Shown piece after piece: positions 11,401 through 22,922 of a stretch of DNA of 64,000 nucleotides. Every line of letters begins with the position of its first letter. The stretch's first letter is position 1. The notes under the pieces are model-generated. The model was not told the DNA's origin. It saw only the letters and a program-made list of their open reading frames with translations, and made no database searches. Origin of the DNA: Icerya purchasi (taxonomy: Eukaryota; Arthropoda; Insecta; Hemiptera; Monophlebidae); contig CM077115.1 of the NCBI GenBank assembly GCA_039619475.1, forward strand, positions 554,984,826 through 555,048,825. Reading direction: 5' to 3'. The position numbers and the translations under genes were made by a program.

Positions 11401-12822
11401 AGGTACCAGTGGATTAAATCTCACGCGGTAATAGAAGAACGGATCAAGGGAAGTGGGTGTATGATTTTTATTTTGTAATTGATGTAATTTTATTAACCTT
11501 TTTTTTTTTTTTTTTTTTATATTTTAGTATTAGAGCATGAATTTCGTGTAAGAATTTAAAAGATTTCTATATAGATACGCGAACTGAAGGACTATTTTCT
11601 AAGAATGTACCGAATGAACTCGGTTGTAGAATGCGCTCAAAATATTTGATTTATAGAAATCAAGTGCTAATTTATGCGTTCGCGCGTAGGAGTAATTAAG
11701 GTTTTTTTTTTTTTTTTTAAACTCTTTTACATATTATAATTAAATTATGAAAAAAGTTAATAAGATAATTAGGCGTAAAGGGTGAATTACCGTAGACCTA
11801 GACGTAATGGAATGTTTTTAATTTTATTACTTCGATTACACGAGTAATTTGCACAGTTGATATTATCGACGTATAATCTCATCGATTATTATGTACATTA
11901 TAATGCACATGCTATTACGAAGTTAGCCGTGTTAACCGATTCGAGCCATTGACGATAAATCAATCGATACATAAGAAAAAGAAGAGTATCACAAATGATA
12001 AGTTAAGATGAATGTTATCAGTGTTTTACAAAAAAAAGGAAGTTATTTAACTATAGAAGCGTGCCAGTAAATGCTAATTAATACGACCTTGATTAATTTG
12101 TAATACATTTCTGCTAGCTGAAGATGAACCGAAATTCGTTACAGGCAATAAAATTCAATTAGTAACTGTTTCTTCGTCCTTCCCCCATCACTAGATAAGG
12201 TAGAGAAAGTGATGCTTGGTCTCTGTAGTCTGCTATCACCTTTTTTTTTTTTTTTTTTTTTTTTTGCTAACAAATTTAGAGCGTACCCTAAGCGATTTTT
12301 CTTTTGTCTCTCTCAGTCACGTTCTGAAGAATTAGCTTTTAATGTAACAAACGGAAGTTCGTAATAGCGAACGTAGACTGTTAAAAACACCGCTGGTATA
12401 ATATTTCCGAGTTAAATTTTGAAATATCAAAAAATGTGTAGCTTTTTTCTTTCGATTACAGCAGCAGGAAATTACGTTATTCTTGTGTATTAAGGCTAAT
12501 TTCAAATGCTGGGAAATTGCAAAATTCTGCCAAACGATCAAGTCTGTAATAGCATTTCCTTTTTTGTTTTTTCTTTCAGTTCAAATATTTCTCTTTATCC
12601 GACGTATGAATTCAAAATTGAAAAAAAAACGATTTAGCGAAATATCTTCTATTTTTTTTTTCTTCAAAAATTCTAATCGTTTTCAAAGTGTGTAGAGCGG
12701 AACTTCTTTTCGGGACTTTTTTAATACTGGAAGCAGTTAAATTATAATATTCGACCTATTTTTGAAGGTTCTCATCGTCTTCCTCTGTCGACAATTCAGG
12801 GTTTACCAATAGTTCCGCGTTA
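11401..12822. other. intron sequence with poly-T runs
   Basis: Nothing recognisable. Poly-T runs at about 11500-11518, 11702-11718 and 12241-12265 may be tails of minus-strand retro-insertions too decayed to identify, or simple repeats. Confidence 0.5.
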
Positions 12823-13002
12823 GGGGGGCATTCAAGTATTACGTAAGCAGGCTTAGGGGGTGGGAGGAGGTTAAATTTTTTCTTACTTTTGCTAACAAAG
12901 GGAGACACATATTATAAATCTTACGTAGAGATAAAAAAAATTATAAAATAATAAAAATGTTTCCAGAGCAATATTTATAATTTAAATTAATAATTCTATT
13001 AA

Positions 13003-13060
13003 ATATTTAAAGTTTTCACAGTGATTACTCGTAATAAATAATTCTATTTTTATTATTTTA
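13003..13060. repeat. segment matching the flank of the 27.6-kb palindrome
   Basis: The segment 13003-13044, with core TTCACAGTGATTACTC and then ATAAATAATT, reappears at 27568-27609 with about five differences. Here it continues ATTCTATTTTTATT, resembling the sequence on the far side of the 27.6-kb palindrome. It looks like a paralogous site without the palindrome. Confidence 0.6.
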
Positions 13061-13229
13061 TTATGGTATACCGAAGTTCTCTTTTCATATATATCTTACC
13101 AAAAATAAATAAATAAATTTTTCGAGAAATTACTTAATTCTACACTACAATGATAGAGTTTTTTTTCTTTTTTAATTACCGATGTTCAATTCGAGGAATT
13201 CCCGATGTACTAGGTTGACTTAAAACAAA

Positions 13230-14480
13230 TACAGTCGAGTCGCGTTAGGCTAAGCACATAGTGGCGCGTCGAAGAGAGCTGTGATAAGACGGAGGAAGGC
13301 TCGGTGAAACCTGTCGTCATTGTCACGGTAGATAATCCAAGATATGAAAAAGTAGTATCTTTCGCTATTCGAACATTTCAAGGAATATAATTTAGATGCG
13401 TTTTTCCTTGCCACGAATGCTCCAGGTCGTGGTGACACTTTAATCGAGTAGAGCGAAGAATGGCACGTTTGAGTCACGAGCTTGCTAGTCTCTTATATTA
13501 TCGTGCGATCATTTTGGTTGATTCCCACCTTGCTACTAATGAAGAATTAGAAAAGAAAAATTTTGAACATGCTGGAAACAAAACTTGCAAAAGTTTGGAA
13601 TACTATGGCGATTGACGGCTATCCTGTAATTGCTCGTTATGTTTCATCAGTAAAGTAAAATAAAGTGAGTCCCATACCCTTGATAAGGTATTATGGATTG
13701 TGAAGTTAAGCTTTCCATAACGGTCTAAGCCTAATGGATCTGATAAGGATAGTGAGGCTAGTTCCTTTCTCTCGGCCGCCTTTACCTTCCCAGATTTCTC
13801 TGGTACCCAATTCTATTTCAGATTAGGTATAGAGAGATCTGGGAGCGACTTGGATCAGATGAAAGTATTAAACTTCCTGTTAATGTTGAAGCCGATTGGT
13901 ATTGCAACCATGTTCGTGAGAGCCAATATTTGTTACAGATTATCAAATGTAACACAAACTGTTGTGCTTCACCGCGAAATGATTTGTTTAAAGTGCTTCC
14001 GGACCGCCTTTTTTTGTCCCGCCGCCAATAAAAATGAAGCAAACCCTCCGCCGAATGATCTTATAATGAGTGAAAACGGAGATTTTTTTAAAATTTTAGT
14101 CTACGTCTCTGGCACTTAAAATAGATTTAGAATGTAGAGAATTTTCTCAGTTTCCATATGATTACATTTGTCCCTCTATCAAGTCACAAAAGTGTAGAGT
14201 TTGTAATTAGTCTTTATCACGCCCCACAAAAAACTGCAAATTAACATTTGTGAAAAGTGTACATCAAAAGCAGGAATGTCAAAGAAGTTTGTCCAACGCG
14301 TATAGCCACTCGACGTGCACGAGAATCGAGTGTGCATAATAAAAGATGCAGATGGAAATGAAGACGCCGAATGGTTGAACGAAGATGACACGTAAATAAT
14401 ACACAACCGATTTAACGAATTTTTGTGAAGATGAGCTATCAATTATTAGTGATGTAGAAACTTTCGGATACGGAGTCGTT
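13230..14480 (+). pseudogene. broken coding region inside the Harbinger-like element, uncharacterised insect family
   Basis: Plus-strand pieces in shifting frames read VIVTVDNPRYEKVVSFAIRT, LDAFFLATNAPG(R), FNRVERRMARLSHELASL, EELEKKNFEHAGNKT, and after a 100-200-bp interruption WERLGSDESIKLPVNVEADW, HVRESQYLLQIIKCNTN and later KEVCPTRIATRRARESS. From memory this block order (VDGG.DENPRY, then NAPGRS.FN.VERRM..LS..L.G, then H.R.SQY..QI.KC) belongs to an abundant uncharacterised insect family, probably transposon-borne; I cannot name a function. Many stops and frameshifts. The interruption at about 13655-13757 is a repeat also found at 18127-18229. Whether this protein mobilises the surrounding element is unknown. 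Confidence 0.6.
13655..13757 (+). repeat. SINE-like short repeat, copy 1
   Basis: Contains AAAGTGAGTCCCATACCCTT, then GGATTGTGAAGTTAA and TAAGCC. The same blocks, in the same order, lie inverted at 18127-18229 where clear target duplications frame the insertion. Here the copy interrupts the coding fossil of the Harbinger-like element, so it came later. The left boundary is fuzzy; the right limit was set by analogy. Confidence 0.6.
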
Positions 14481-14869
14481 GGACAATAAATAACTCTTAA
14501 TTTTTCGATTTTCTTCGAATACTAATACTTGAAATTTAAAAATAATTTAGTCTTTTAAATTTAAATTTTGATATTTATTGAAAGTTTTGAAAAAATTCTT
14601 ACGTCTTATAATTTGGGGGAGGGGGAGTTCGTAATTTTCTTACTTTTGCTTATGAAGGGCCCGCCCCCTCCGGGGGGGGTCTAAAATCATTGAAAGTTTG
14701 CTTACGTAATACTTGAAAGCCGCCTTATCAGGGAGCGGAACAAGAGACGAAGAGGGCTGCTAAAAGAATTTACAATAAAATAGGAATTTTCTTTTGTTTC
14801 TTACACTAAATTCATTTGTAGGAATAATAATAGTCTTTGTTTCTCCTTTCTTTTTTGTAATCGTTGTCA

Positions 14870-16830
14870 GTTCACTGCTGGACGAAAACCTCGTCTAATT
14901 TTTTGTCCTAGACGTCGCAAAACTTCTTTCCACACCAGTTTGCCCTAAATTTTCCGGTTTCCTCTTCCAAAATACTCGGTCGTTCTAGAGTTTCCGTGAT
15001 GTTGATAAATTTATCCATCAGTTATTTTCGCTTTTAGCCGCATAACCGGACCATTTCCATTTATTTGGTTTTAACGCTACTTATTACATCTACTACTACT
15101 TTTGTCGCTTCTTCACCCGTTTGTCCTTCAGGATAATATAATACCCAACATAGATAGACCGTGTGCTTGCACCTTTTTTTGTTAATATCCATGTTTCGTT
15201 AGCACTACTTTTTTCAGACTTGGGATGTTTTAAAATATGTCTCTTAATTTCGAGAATGCTGACCATGATAGAGAGCTCTTTATTCTTCCCGATATTTCAA
15301 TATCGTTATTTACACTTTAATTAGTTGTCCTAAATAAGTGAAAATTCGTCGGTTTTTTTTTTTTTTTTCGTTTCTATTTACATGCCACTATTTTTGTCTG
15401 TTACAAGTTCGTTGCGCGTGTGTTTAATTTTTGAGACCAATTTCGGAGCATTTTTCATCTGTACCAAGTTCTTCCAAGTTGCTGGTAAGTAGTATAATGT
15501 CGACCCCGCACGTGACGTTGTCAGCTTTTTGTTTCCGATATCGGTATGAATTTTTCCAATTAACATTTTCGATTTTATCTCGAAGACACGGCGACGCCGT
15601 AAATAACTTTGGGTCGAATATTTCCTTTTTCATCGCAGCTGTCGCTTAATATGTTTGATTACTGCTACGTGCCTTTTTGTTTTTCGGTAAGTAGTACTTT
15701 TTCAAAATCTGTAAATGCTATACACACATACTGGTGTAATCTGTATTGGTTTGTTTTTTAGGATTATTTGTCCGAAAAAAAGTGCACTTGATTTACCGTA
15801 CTTTTTCAAATCCTGCCTATTTATCGAGTTGTTTACCTAATCGTAATTATATTTTTGTAAACAGCTTATAAACATATTCGTGAAGAGGCTGGTTGAGCGG
15901 TAATTCCGTATCCTCTCATCTCCTTTTTACGTATTAATACAATTTCATTTTTCCAGGATTATCAGGATTTTTTAAAATATCCTTTTTTTCCGTCTAACTT
16001 AACGATATTAAGACCCCGTCATCTTCTCTCGGTGAAGCCTTGCTGCTGTTCTTTTGTACGCCGTTCTTTCCACTTTGTGTTCTGCAATTGGTTCCAGCAA
16101 GTGTGTGATCGGAAATGATTTTTTGTTTCCCTACTCCTGCCACGTCATTATACGGATTTTTAGAAAAAATCTCTCTGATTATTTTCATAAGTTTCTATCT
16201 TATTTCTGCCGCTAACACTTTTTTGATCGTCTTTCATTCCTACTATTTAATATTTTCCCTATTTTTAATTTTGTTGTTTTCATGCTGTTCTTCTTGGTCG
16301 TTTCATTTATTTGAATTATATATCTACGCATATACGTCTAATCTTTTTTCGTACCATTCCGCACCGCGTTCTACACATTGTCTAATTTCTTTGGGATTTC
16401 AATCATGAGGCCTGTTGTTAATTGAGAAAAGGGCTTCTATTTACTTTTGTCCCGTTAAATGTTCAGATTTCTAATGTGTCTATATTTTATTTTTCTATAT
16501 TGCTTTCTAAGTTGTTTGTTATTTTTCCGTTCGTTTACTTTCGAAAATCCTGCGTCTTCTCGTAGTTTTCCTCTGTTTATTTGCAACTTTTTTATTAACC
16601 TCTTTAGGTTTCCATTTATACGTGTGCTCGAACCATCGCTTCTCGGATCATTTATTTCCAAATTTCATTTTTAACTTTTCAACCCGGACTCTTGACGAAG
16701 AGTCCGCAATTTCTTACCTCCGTCTTTTTTTACAGAAGGTGATCAATATCTTCCCGTTCGTTTCTCACTCCATTTCCGACATTTTGGTTGTTGTTTGTTT
16801 ACCTACATCTTGGAAACACGCTAGCAGCTG
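14870..16830 (-). pseudogene. heavily decayed endonuclease/RT LINE
   Basis: Minus-strand reading around 15378-15560 gives VDIILLTSNLEELG and KCSEIGLK followed by the degenerate TRNELVTDKN, the RT catalytic block (F/YADDI.LL....EEL...) and the following 'GLK.N..KT' motif, with ADD degenerated. Around 16455-16700 a basic stretch (WFEHTYKWKPKEVNKK, RRRRIFESKR) fits the linker between endonuclease and RT. At the 3' side, 14875-14905 carries ACTGCTGGACGAAAACCTCG, resembling a 3'-region motif of insect LINEs. There are stops every few dozen codons. Related in type to 1-296 and 44580-47240. Confidence 0.6.
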
Positions 16831-17773
16831 TAATTAACCGTTGTTTCTTAGCGTGATTTTTTAAAAGCCTCCTGTTTTTCTTCTCCAGAACGAATAATAA
16901 TTCAATCAGGGCAAGACTTTAAACGCTGCATGCGAATTAAAAGAAAAAGTTCCATAGCTCAAAAAAGACGATTCGTTGGAAATTTTTAACCGACTTTTTT
17001 TTCCTTTTCTTTATTCATTTCCTGCGTACCACCAAGCGAGTGGAGGACACGGTCTTTCTGCAAAAAATATGTCGGCGCATTTTAACATTCTACGCAATCG
17101 GACGGATTTGATTTTATTAACGACTGGCCGTCTGCTAGAATCTGATGTTACTTATTCGCAATGCAACGGGCGTTTATGTTAGCTTTGGTCGTCGGTTTAC
17201 TTTTAGCACATTATAGAAGGTTAGTTTCTTTTTTTTTTTCTTTTCAATTCTGAAGAAATGGAAAGAGGATTTCCTAAAGTGTGAGTCGCATGTTATCGGA
17301 ACAGCTGCTTCGCAATGAAAAATCTTATCGGTGTAAGCATATCCTCGTCAGTCGTTTCCTCAGATAATGGTAATATGTGACTTCAAACGATAAGAACAGA
17401 CATAGCGATGGAAAGCAAGAAAGGAAATCAGCGACAGCGCCTGAGCTAGTCAGTGCTGGCACGTGTTCTGGTAATGACAGCTGCACCGTCGTTTATAATT
17501 CAACAAAGTTTGACTGCAATCAAATTGGCCTCTTAAAAGATAAGACAACGACAAACAGAAGACTTCCTCGCCAAAGACTCTGCGTCCGTTCTAATAATAT
17601 TTGACGTGTGCTCCGCTTAGAACGGCCAATGCAAATATTTAAATAGTAAAGAAAGCAGTTACACACCCACATATGTGTCCGCTCTTTTGTCTGCTCTCAC
17701 GCTAATGATTTCATAAACTGTTAGTAGCGTGAACGTTTTTTTGTTTTTTTTTTTGTTTTTGCCTTTTTTACAT

Positions 17774-17839
<66 letters not shown>

Positions 17840-18114
17840 AGTTAATAATAAAAATGTACCAAAAACTACTGTTATTATTCATTTTCGTAACTAATATTCG
17901 ACGATACCCTGGCATTTAAGAATAATCCTGCAACAGTTTGTAAATGTTACGTATTTAGACCTTGAAGGGGTTTTTTTTTTTCTTGGTTCCAATTTGCCTA
18001 TTGCCGATGGTTTCTACATAATTCGAGAATCCTTGTTACTTTTAAATTAGAAATAGATTTCAACTTCAAATATTTCGGGTTATATCTGCTACAGTACAGA
18101 GAAAATTCGTTTTG
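16831..18114. other. intron sequence; (TA)n at 17782-17837
   Basis: No gene recognised. A slightly GC-richer patch at 17370-17600 is open on the plus strand for 75 codons from a GTG, without motif. (TA)n runs from 17782 to 17837, and poly-T from 17740. Confidence 0.5.
17782..17837. repeat. (TA)n microsatellite
   Basis: Alternating TA for about 56 bases, preceded by an imperfect CATA run. Confidence 0.95.
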
Positions 18115-18241
18115 TACTACAATAATCTGGCCCCCCTACTCTCATTAGTGCCGTTGGGCTTAGTACATTGTGAACTTTAACTTCACAATCCCGACAGGGC
18201 GTCAAGGGTATGGAACTCACTTTACTTTTTACTACAATAAT
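18115..18241 (-). mobile_element. SINE-like insertion, copy 2, with 12-bp target duplications
   Basis: The 12-mer TACTACAATAAT occurs at 18115-18126 and again at 18230-18241, framing 103 bp (18127-18229). On the minus strand the insert reads AAAGTAAAGTGAGTTCCATA, then CCCTTGA, GGATTGTGAAGTTAA and TAAGCCC, in the same order as at 13655-13757. A long perfect target duplication suggests retroposition primed by a LINE enzyme. No pol III A/B box pair was recognised, so it may be a truncated SINE or a 3' fragment of a LINE. Confidence 0.72.
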
Positions 18242-19578
18242 GTCGACCGGACGTATTTTTGGTGTTTCCGTTTCGGATTAGGAAAAATACTTTTTTAATT
18301 AATTAATTAATTTTTTTTAGGGGGGGGGGGTCGTCTACCACGACATTGGCCCAAGAACAAAGGAAAAAGGACGCAAGAGAAATGTTGCTATTATATAGTA
18401 TGACATCACAAATACGCTTCAAGCAAAATAATCGACAACACCGTCCTAAAGAAACTCGAATTATTATTGTACCATTTTCATGTGCTTACACGCGGTTTCA
18501 TATAGGTTGGTTGCAGTCTATTAACTAACCTCGAGTTTGGTCGAATAACAGAATTTTTCGCGAAAGCCTGATGATATATAGTATAATAAAAAAAAAAGAA
18601 AAATTCAAAACATTATATATCGTCAATTCTAGCGAGAAATCTGTTGAAGTGCGAAGGTGTATAAAAAAATAGTTTTATTTCGACTTGTGACTTTTAGATT
18701 AAAATGAAATTTCCGTATTTTTGCCTAACAAAAAATCGACTTCTATAATCTCGTCTGAAGCACATTATTTTGCACATAACAACACCGCCATCGTATGAAT
18801 TTACACGGTAACTGGGAAGGGCTGTCGCTGTTTCATAACGATGTTGAATAATTCGTTAAAGTATAGTAAGAAATTTTTTCAAATAAACTTTTCGCTTTAA
18901 ATAGTTACGATCGAGAGAGTTTTCGAACCTGGATCGATGCGGTTAAAATAAGGGAAGTGATTTTCTAGCGGCTCGATTTATAATGCAATTTACAAATCAA
19001 AAGTGAATATACATGAGCAATAAAAGTTAAATTGCTGTTAGAATCGGATGAATCAGATGTAGCAGAAGTCTTATCAGCGATTTAAATGACAGGCTGAGCC
19101 TTTATTAAAATTCCTCGCAATGCATTAGGGGGAGACTGATTTGGCACGTGTTCGCGTTTCGTATTTTCCTCGAATATTCTTACTATCGCTTTCTTACATA
19201 TTTGCCATGCTGCCACATACAATAGCGACCACTCAGACATAGATACGTCGCCGCTACGAACTTTTTTATAATCTGCGAACAACTTCTTATAACCAGACGA
19301 AATGGGCAAATCTGATTATTATACGGCCATTTTTCTCTGTGCTTTGTACTTTGATTTTACGTTTTCTGCATATCATTGCTTCTTTTAGAATGGCTTTCCT
19401 CATTATCTCTTAACTGCGACCAGAAATCGTATTCGCGGGGAAGAAAGAAAAATTCTTATTTTACAAGAAATCCGCGCCAACCGCAAAAATTATATAAAAA
19501 TAGTAGACTTCCGTAAAATAATAAGTGCAAAGTGTTTTTTTTTTTTTTTCTTTTCGCGACAGTAAATAGTGCATAGAG
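18242..19578. other. intron sequence, no gene seen
   Basis: Contains a (TTAA)n-like patch next to a poly-G run at 18297-18329 and otherwise unremarkable A+T-rich sequence. Confidence 0.5.
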
Positions 19579-20028
19579 TTGTCAAAAGGAGAGCATAAGT
19601 TTAGCAAAAAGGTTCAGCGGAGTGATGATAAATATTTATCGCCGGTATGTTTTTTATCGGAACCGGTTCGAAGAATATTAAAAACTACCGACAGTGGACG
19701 ATATGCATCGGATAAAGCAATACGGACGACGACAGTTAGAATAGGCGCCGGTACTGGCTGGAGGGAAATAAGTGAGCGTGACATGAAAGACGACCGCCGA
19801 AAAGGATGTTCTTCCGGACAACCTGTTCTTAGAATGCCTCCCATTGGTAACTTCATTATCCCGTTTATTTTCATTACTATTTTTAGGGCATCCGGCACAC
19901 TGATTAACGACACCCCTTTGCTGTTCCTCGAAGTAAACTCGCGTCAACGGTTTGTCCGCAGAATTCAAAAAGATATTTCGGTTTTTTTTTGTTTTTATTT
20001 TATTTTATTTTTTATAGTGTTTTTATGA
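19579..20028 (+). other. CpG-richer island open in several frames, unassigned
   Basis: About 450 bp noticeably richer in CG dinucleotides than its surroundings. It is open for 149 codons on the plus strand (from TTG) and about 95 codons in two minus frames. No frame contains a motif I recognise (plus frame begins SKGEHKFSKKVQRSDDKY). A TTG start and equal openness on both strands argue against a real gene. It could be a decayed element, an exon of a nested gene, or an enhancer in the SoxE intron. Confidence 0.25.
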
Positions 20029-20518
20029 AAACTGTTTTGTTTTCACTGCTATTTATAATTGTAATTTCTTCTTACTCGTTTGCGCGCGCGCTAATATAAT
20101 GTGATTTTAAATAAAACACATAAGTGAAGCGAAAGTCATATCTTGATAGTCTAGTAATTAAGCTTTTCATAATGTACTCTTAAGGAGATCTGAGAATATC
20201 GCGATGGTCACTTTTCTCGCAGTCGCGCCGCTTATGACGTCAAACTCCTGCGGTATATTCTCGGTTTCAGATATTATTACTGAATATGTAATTAGAAGTG
20301 ATTATCGAACGAGATAACTTGCGAAAACCAGTGACTTGCGGTTTACTCAGCACCTTAAGTACACTAGGCCGTTGAAGTGTCGTCGGTTTGATTATATTTC
20401 GGATTTTTCAGTAATAACAATTAACCAGTGAAAAATACTGGTCGTTACACCATGCAACCGATAGACATTGCGAGAAAATTAGAAGTTATGATGACTATAA
20501 AATAGTGAACAAATCTTA

Positions 20519-20655
20519 ACTACTTGTGCTACTTGTGTTACTTGTGCTACTTGTTCTACTTGTGTTACTTGTGTTACTTGTGCTACTTGTTCTACTTGTG
20601 TTACTTGTGTTACTTGTGCTACTTGTTCTACTTGTGTTACTTGTGTTACTTGTGC
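20519..20655. repeat. 9-bp tandem array, left part
   Basis: Variants of the 9-mer (TACTTGTGC) in tandem: ACTTGTGCT, ACTTGTGTT and ACTTGTTCT, with a higher-order pattern repeating about every 36 bases. The array stops exactly at the poly-T of the LINE at 20656. Confidence 0.95.
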
Positions 20656-22515
20656 TTTTTTTTTTTTTTTTTTATTATTACTTTAATAAGGAAATATAAC
20701 AAACTAGAGTAGCCTGCGAATTAGCTTATGGCTACCAGTAGCGATTATTTGTATATATGTTTAATTTTAAATAATTCAGAAATGAATACAGGAAATTGTT
20801 CTAGTAGAATAATTTCATTTAGTTGAAGTGCACAGTCAATCATATACAATTGTCGCAGGTGGTTATGCTTGCTACACGTGTATATTATATGCTGAACATT
20901 TTCTACTTCATTACTTTCACAATTACAACATTTACTGTCTGAAATAATATTTAATTTATTTAAAAAGTATCCAATGGAACCATGACCAGTGAGTATTTGA
21001 GTCATATAATAATTTACTGTAATGTTTTTATTTTTAAAGCGTTTTATTACGTTAGGAAAGAACTTATTTATTAATTTACTATTTGATAGAGTATCGTATC
21101 TTATTTTAAATTCATTAAAAATTTGTAAATCAACTTGCTTGAGAAGTTCTTTACTTATAATACCATTATTTTCTTTTTTAGCATTAAAAATTAGAGATCT
21201 CTTTTTTATGTAAAGATCGATAGGTAAGACCCGTGCTATGGTCTGAATTGCAATATTTGAAGCAGTTACATATGAAGAAGTTAAATCAATTAGAAATTTC
21301 CGACAGTTGGAGTTTACACCTTTATAGAGTATTATCTTAGATTTATAATTTAGTCCCCATAATTAACCGCCAAGGGATTTAAAAATGTAATGATATTTAT
21401 TAACCTTATTATTTATGTACTGTATATGCTTATTGTACTTTAATCTATCGTCTAAAATGAATCCTAAATATTTAATATGGTCAGTAGAACTGAACGTATG
21501 ATTATTAATTTTAATATTATTGTAACAAATTTGGCCAAGATTTTTGTCTCGACCAGGTATCACCATGATTTGAGATTTGGTGATCTCAAATTTGAGGTTT
21601 AAAGCATTTACTATTGTTTTAAGTTTACAAATAATTTCATTACAATTAGCAATGTGGGACGATAGAGTCGAGTTACTAAATAAATGTACGTTGTAGACCA
21701 AAAATAAATCATCAGCATAGCTGTATAAACGTAGGTCTGCGTATATATTACTTAATTTTGAATGGATATTAGAATATAAAATATTCCACAAGACCGGTCC
21801 AAGAACTGAACCTTGTGGAACGCCAAAATTATTTTCAACATCAACAATGTCGTTTTGATAGGCCCACTTTACTCTCCTGTTAGTTAAATAATCGTGTATT
21901 AGGGTTATTACGTTAAAACTAAAACCATTTACAATTAATGTATCAATTATCACTTGACGATCACAATTATTAAATGCTCCCTCTATATCAAATTAAATAA
22001 TAATAGACGGATTATTCCGTTGTTTGTTTTGTAATAAATTATCAGTTACATCTGCAATAGCAAGTTCTGTAGAAAAGAATTTTCTAAAACCGTATTGGTA
22101 TGCATTAAGCACGGATGTGCTGCTAATTTCATTGTTTAAAAATTTAAGAATAATTTTTTCATAAACTTTACTTAAGGAATTTAATAAGCATATTGGCCTA
22201 TAGCCATTTACTTTACTCAAATCCTTGTTTGGTTTGTTTAACATAATTAAAGTAGTACATTTCCAAGCGGACGGAAACATGTTAAATTGTAATAGTTTAT
22301 TGTAAAGTGTTAATAATAAATTTGGAAAGTAAAAAAATATAATTTTAATAACCTTGTTAGTTGTACCATCCGAGGACGGTGCTTTTCTATTAGTAAGATT
22401 TTGTATAATTTGTTTTAGTTCAAAATATGTTACTTCAAACTGCTGTTGTTTATTTATATCTGTGATTTTATCTAATGAAATAGAACCAGTTTCTTTAAAA
22501 TTAAAAAATGTATTC
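20656..22515 (-). mobile_element. 5'-truncated R1-clade LINE inserted within a 9-bp tandem array
   Basis: Minus-strand element with an 18-base A tail (T run at 20656-20673), short 3' UTR, and a degenerate ORF2. Order in the protein: linker ending RKAPSSDGTTNKVIK; PSAWKCTTLIMLNKPNKD and NGYRPICLL; FDIEGAFNNCDRQVI (motif A); FGVPQGSVLGPVLWN; LYSYADDLFLVY (catalytic YADD, about 21700-21735); and the C-terminal ILTGHGSIGYFLNKL with a Cys-Cys-His-Cys knuckle (CCNCE...VQHIIYTC). The LLTGHG.F..YL block plus the knuckle is an R1-clade hallmark. Nonsense codons at about 21361 and 21993 show it is dead. The 5' end falls just before the RT domain, exactly where the 9-bp array resumes. Several R1-clade families (TRAS, SART, Waldo, Mino) target tandem repeats. 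Confidence 0.85.
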
Positions 22516-22665
22516 CTTGTGCTACTTGTGCTACTTGTGCTACTTGTGATACTTGTGCTACTTGTGCTACTTGTGCTACTTGTGATACTTGTGCTACTTG
22601 TGCTACTTGTGCTACTTGTGTTACTTGTGCTACTTGTGCTACTTGTGCTACTTGTGTTACTTGTG
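22516..22665. repeat. 9-bp tandem array, right part
   Basis: About 16 tandem copies of CTACTTGTG-type 9-mers with variants TGTGAT and TGTGTT recurring every fourth unit, ending in a G run at 22664. Same unit as 20519-20655 but a different variant mix (no TGTTCT here, no TGTGAT there). Confidence 0.95.
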
Positions 22666-22922
22666 GGGGGCGGTTAATAAGTAATCAGAACTAAAGAAAT
22701 CGTTGACCGTTTGAAAATAAAAGTGCTAAACATTATTCGAAAAAATAATAAAATTAGTAAAGCTGGAATAATAAACTGTCTAATATTTCAAAATGAACGC
22801 GGCAGAAATGTGTATAATAGAATAGATGCGAAACGTAGCGATGCTTTTGGAATTTGGGCGAGCGTCTGAGTTTCCTGAACTCTGCTAAGTGCAGAAATAA
22901 GCGAATGTCCAAAGACAAAAAT

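Larger units (their letters stand above)
12823..14724 (+). mobile_element. 1.9-kb DNA transposon-like element, Harbinger-like termini, TTA target duplication
   Basis: The left end GGGGGGCATTCAAGTATTAC continues CGTAAGCA; the reverse complement of the right end starts GGCGGCTTTCAAGTATTAC and also continues CGTAAGCA. That is about 24 of 26 matching terminal bases. TTA lies immediately outside both ends (12820-12822 and 14725-14727). Three-base TTA/TWA duplication with G-rich termini is the habit of PIF/Harbinger elements. Subterminal sequence is also partly mirrored: both ends carry 'cttacttttgct' followed by a G- or C-rich patch. The interior holds a decayed coding region (see 13230-14480), not a recognisable Harbinger nuclease. 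Class assignment is inference; Sola- or Kolobok-like elements cannot be excluded. Confidence 0.72.

Noticed and set aside
20519..22665. CRISPR-like array from the 9-bp repeats
   Set aside because: Contiguous tandem 9-mers without spacers, in a eukaryotic sequence.
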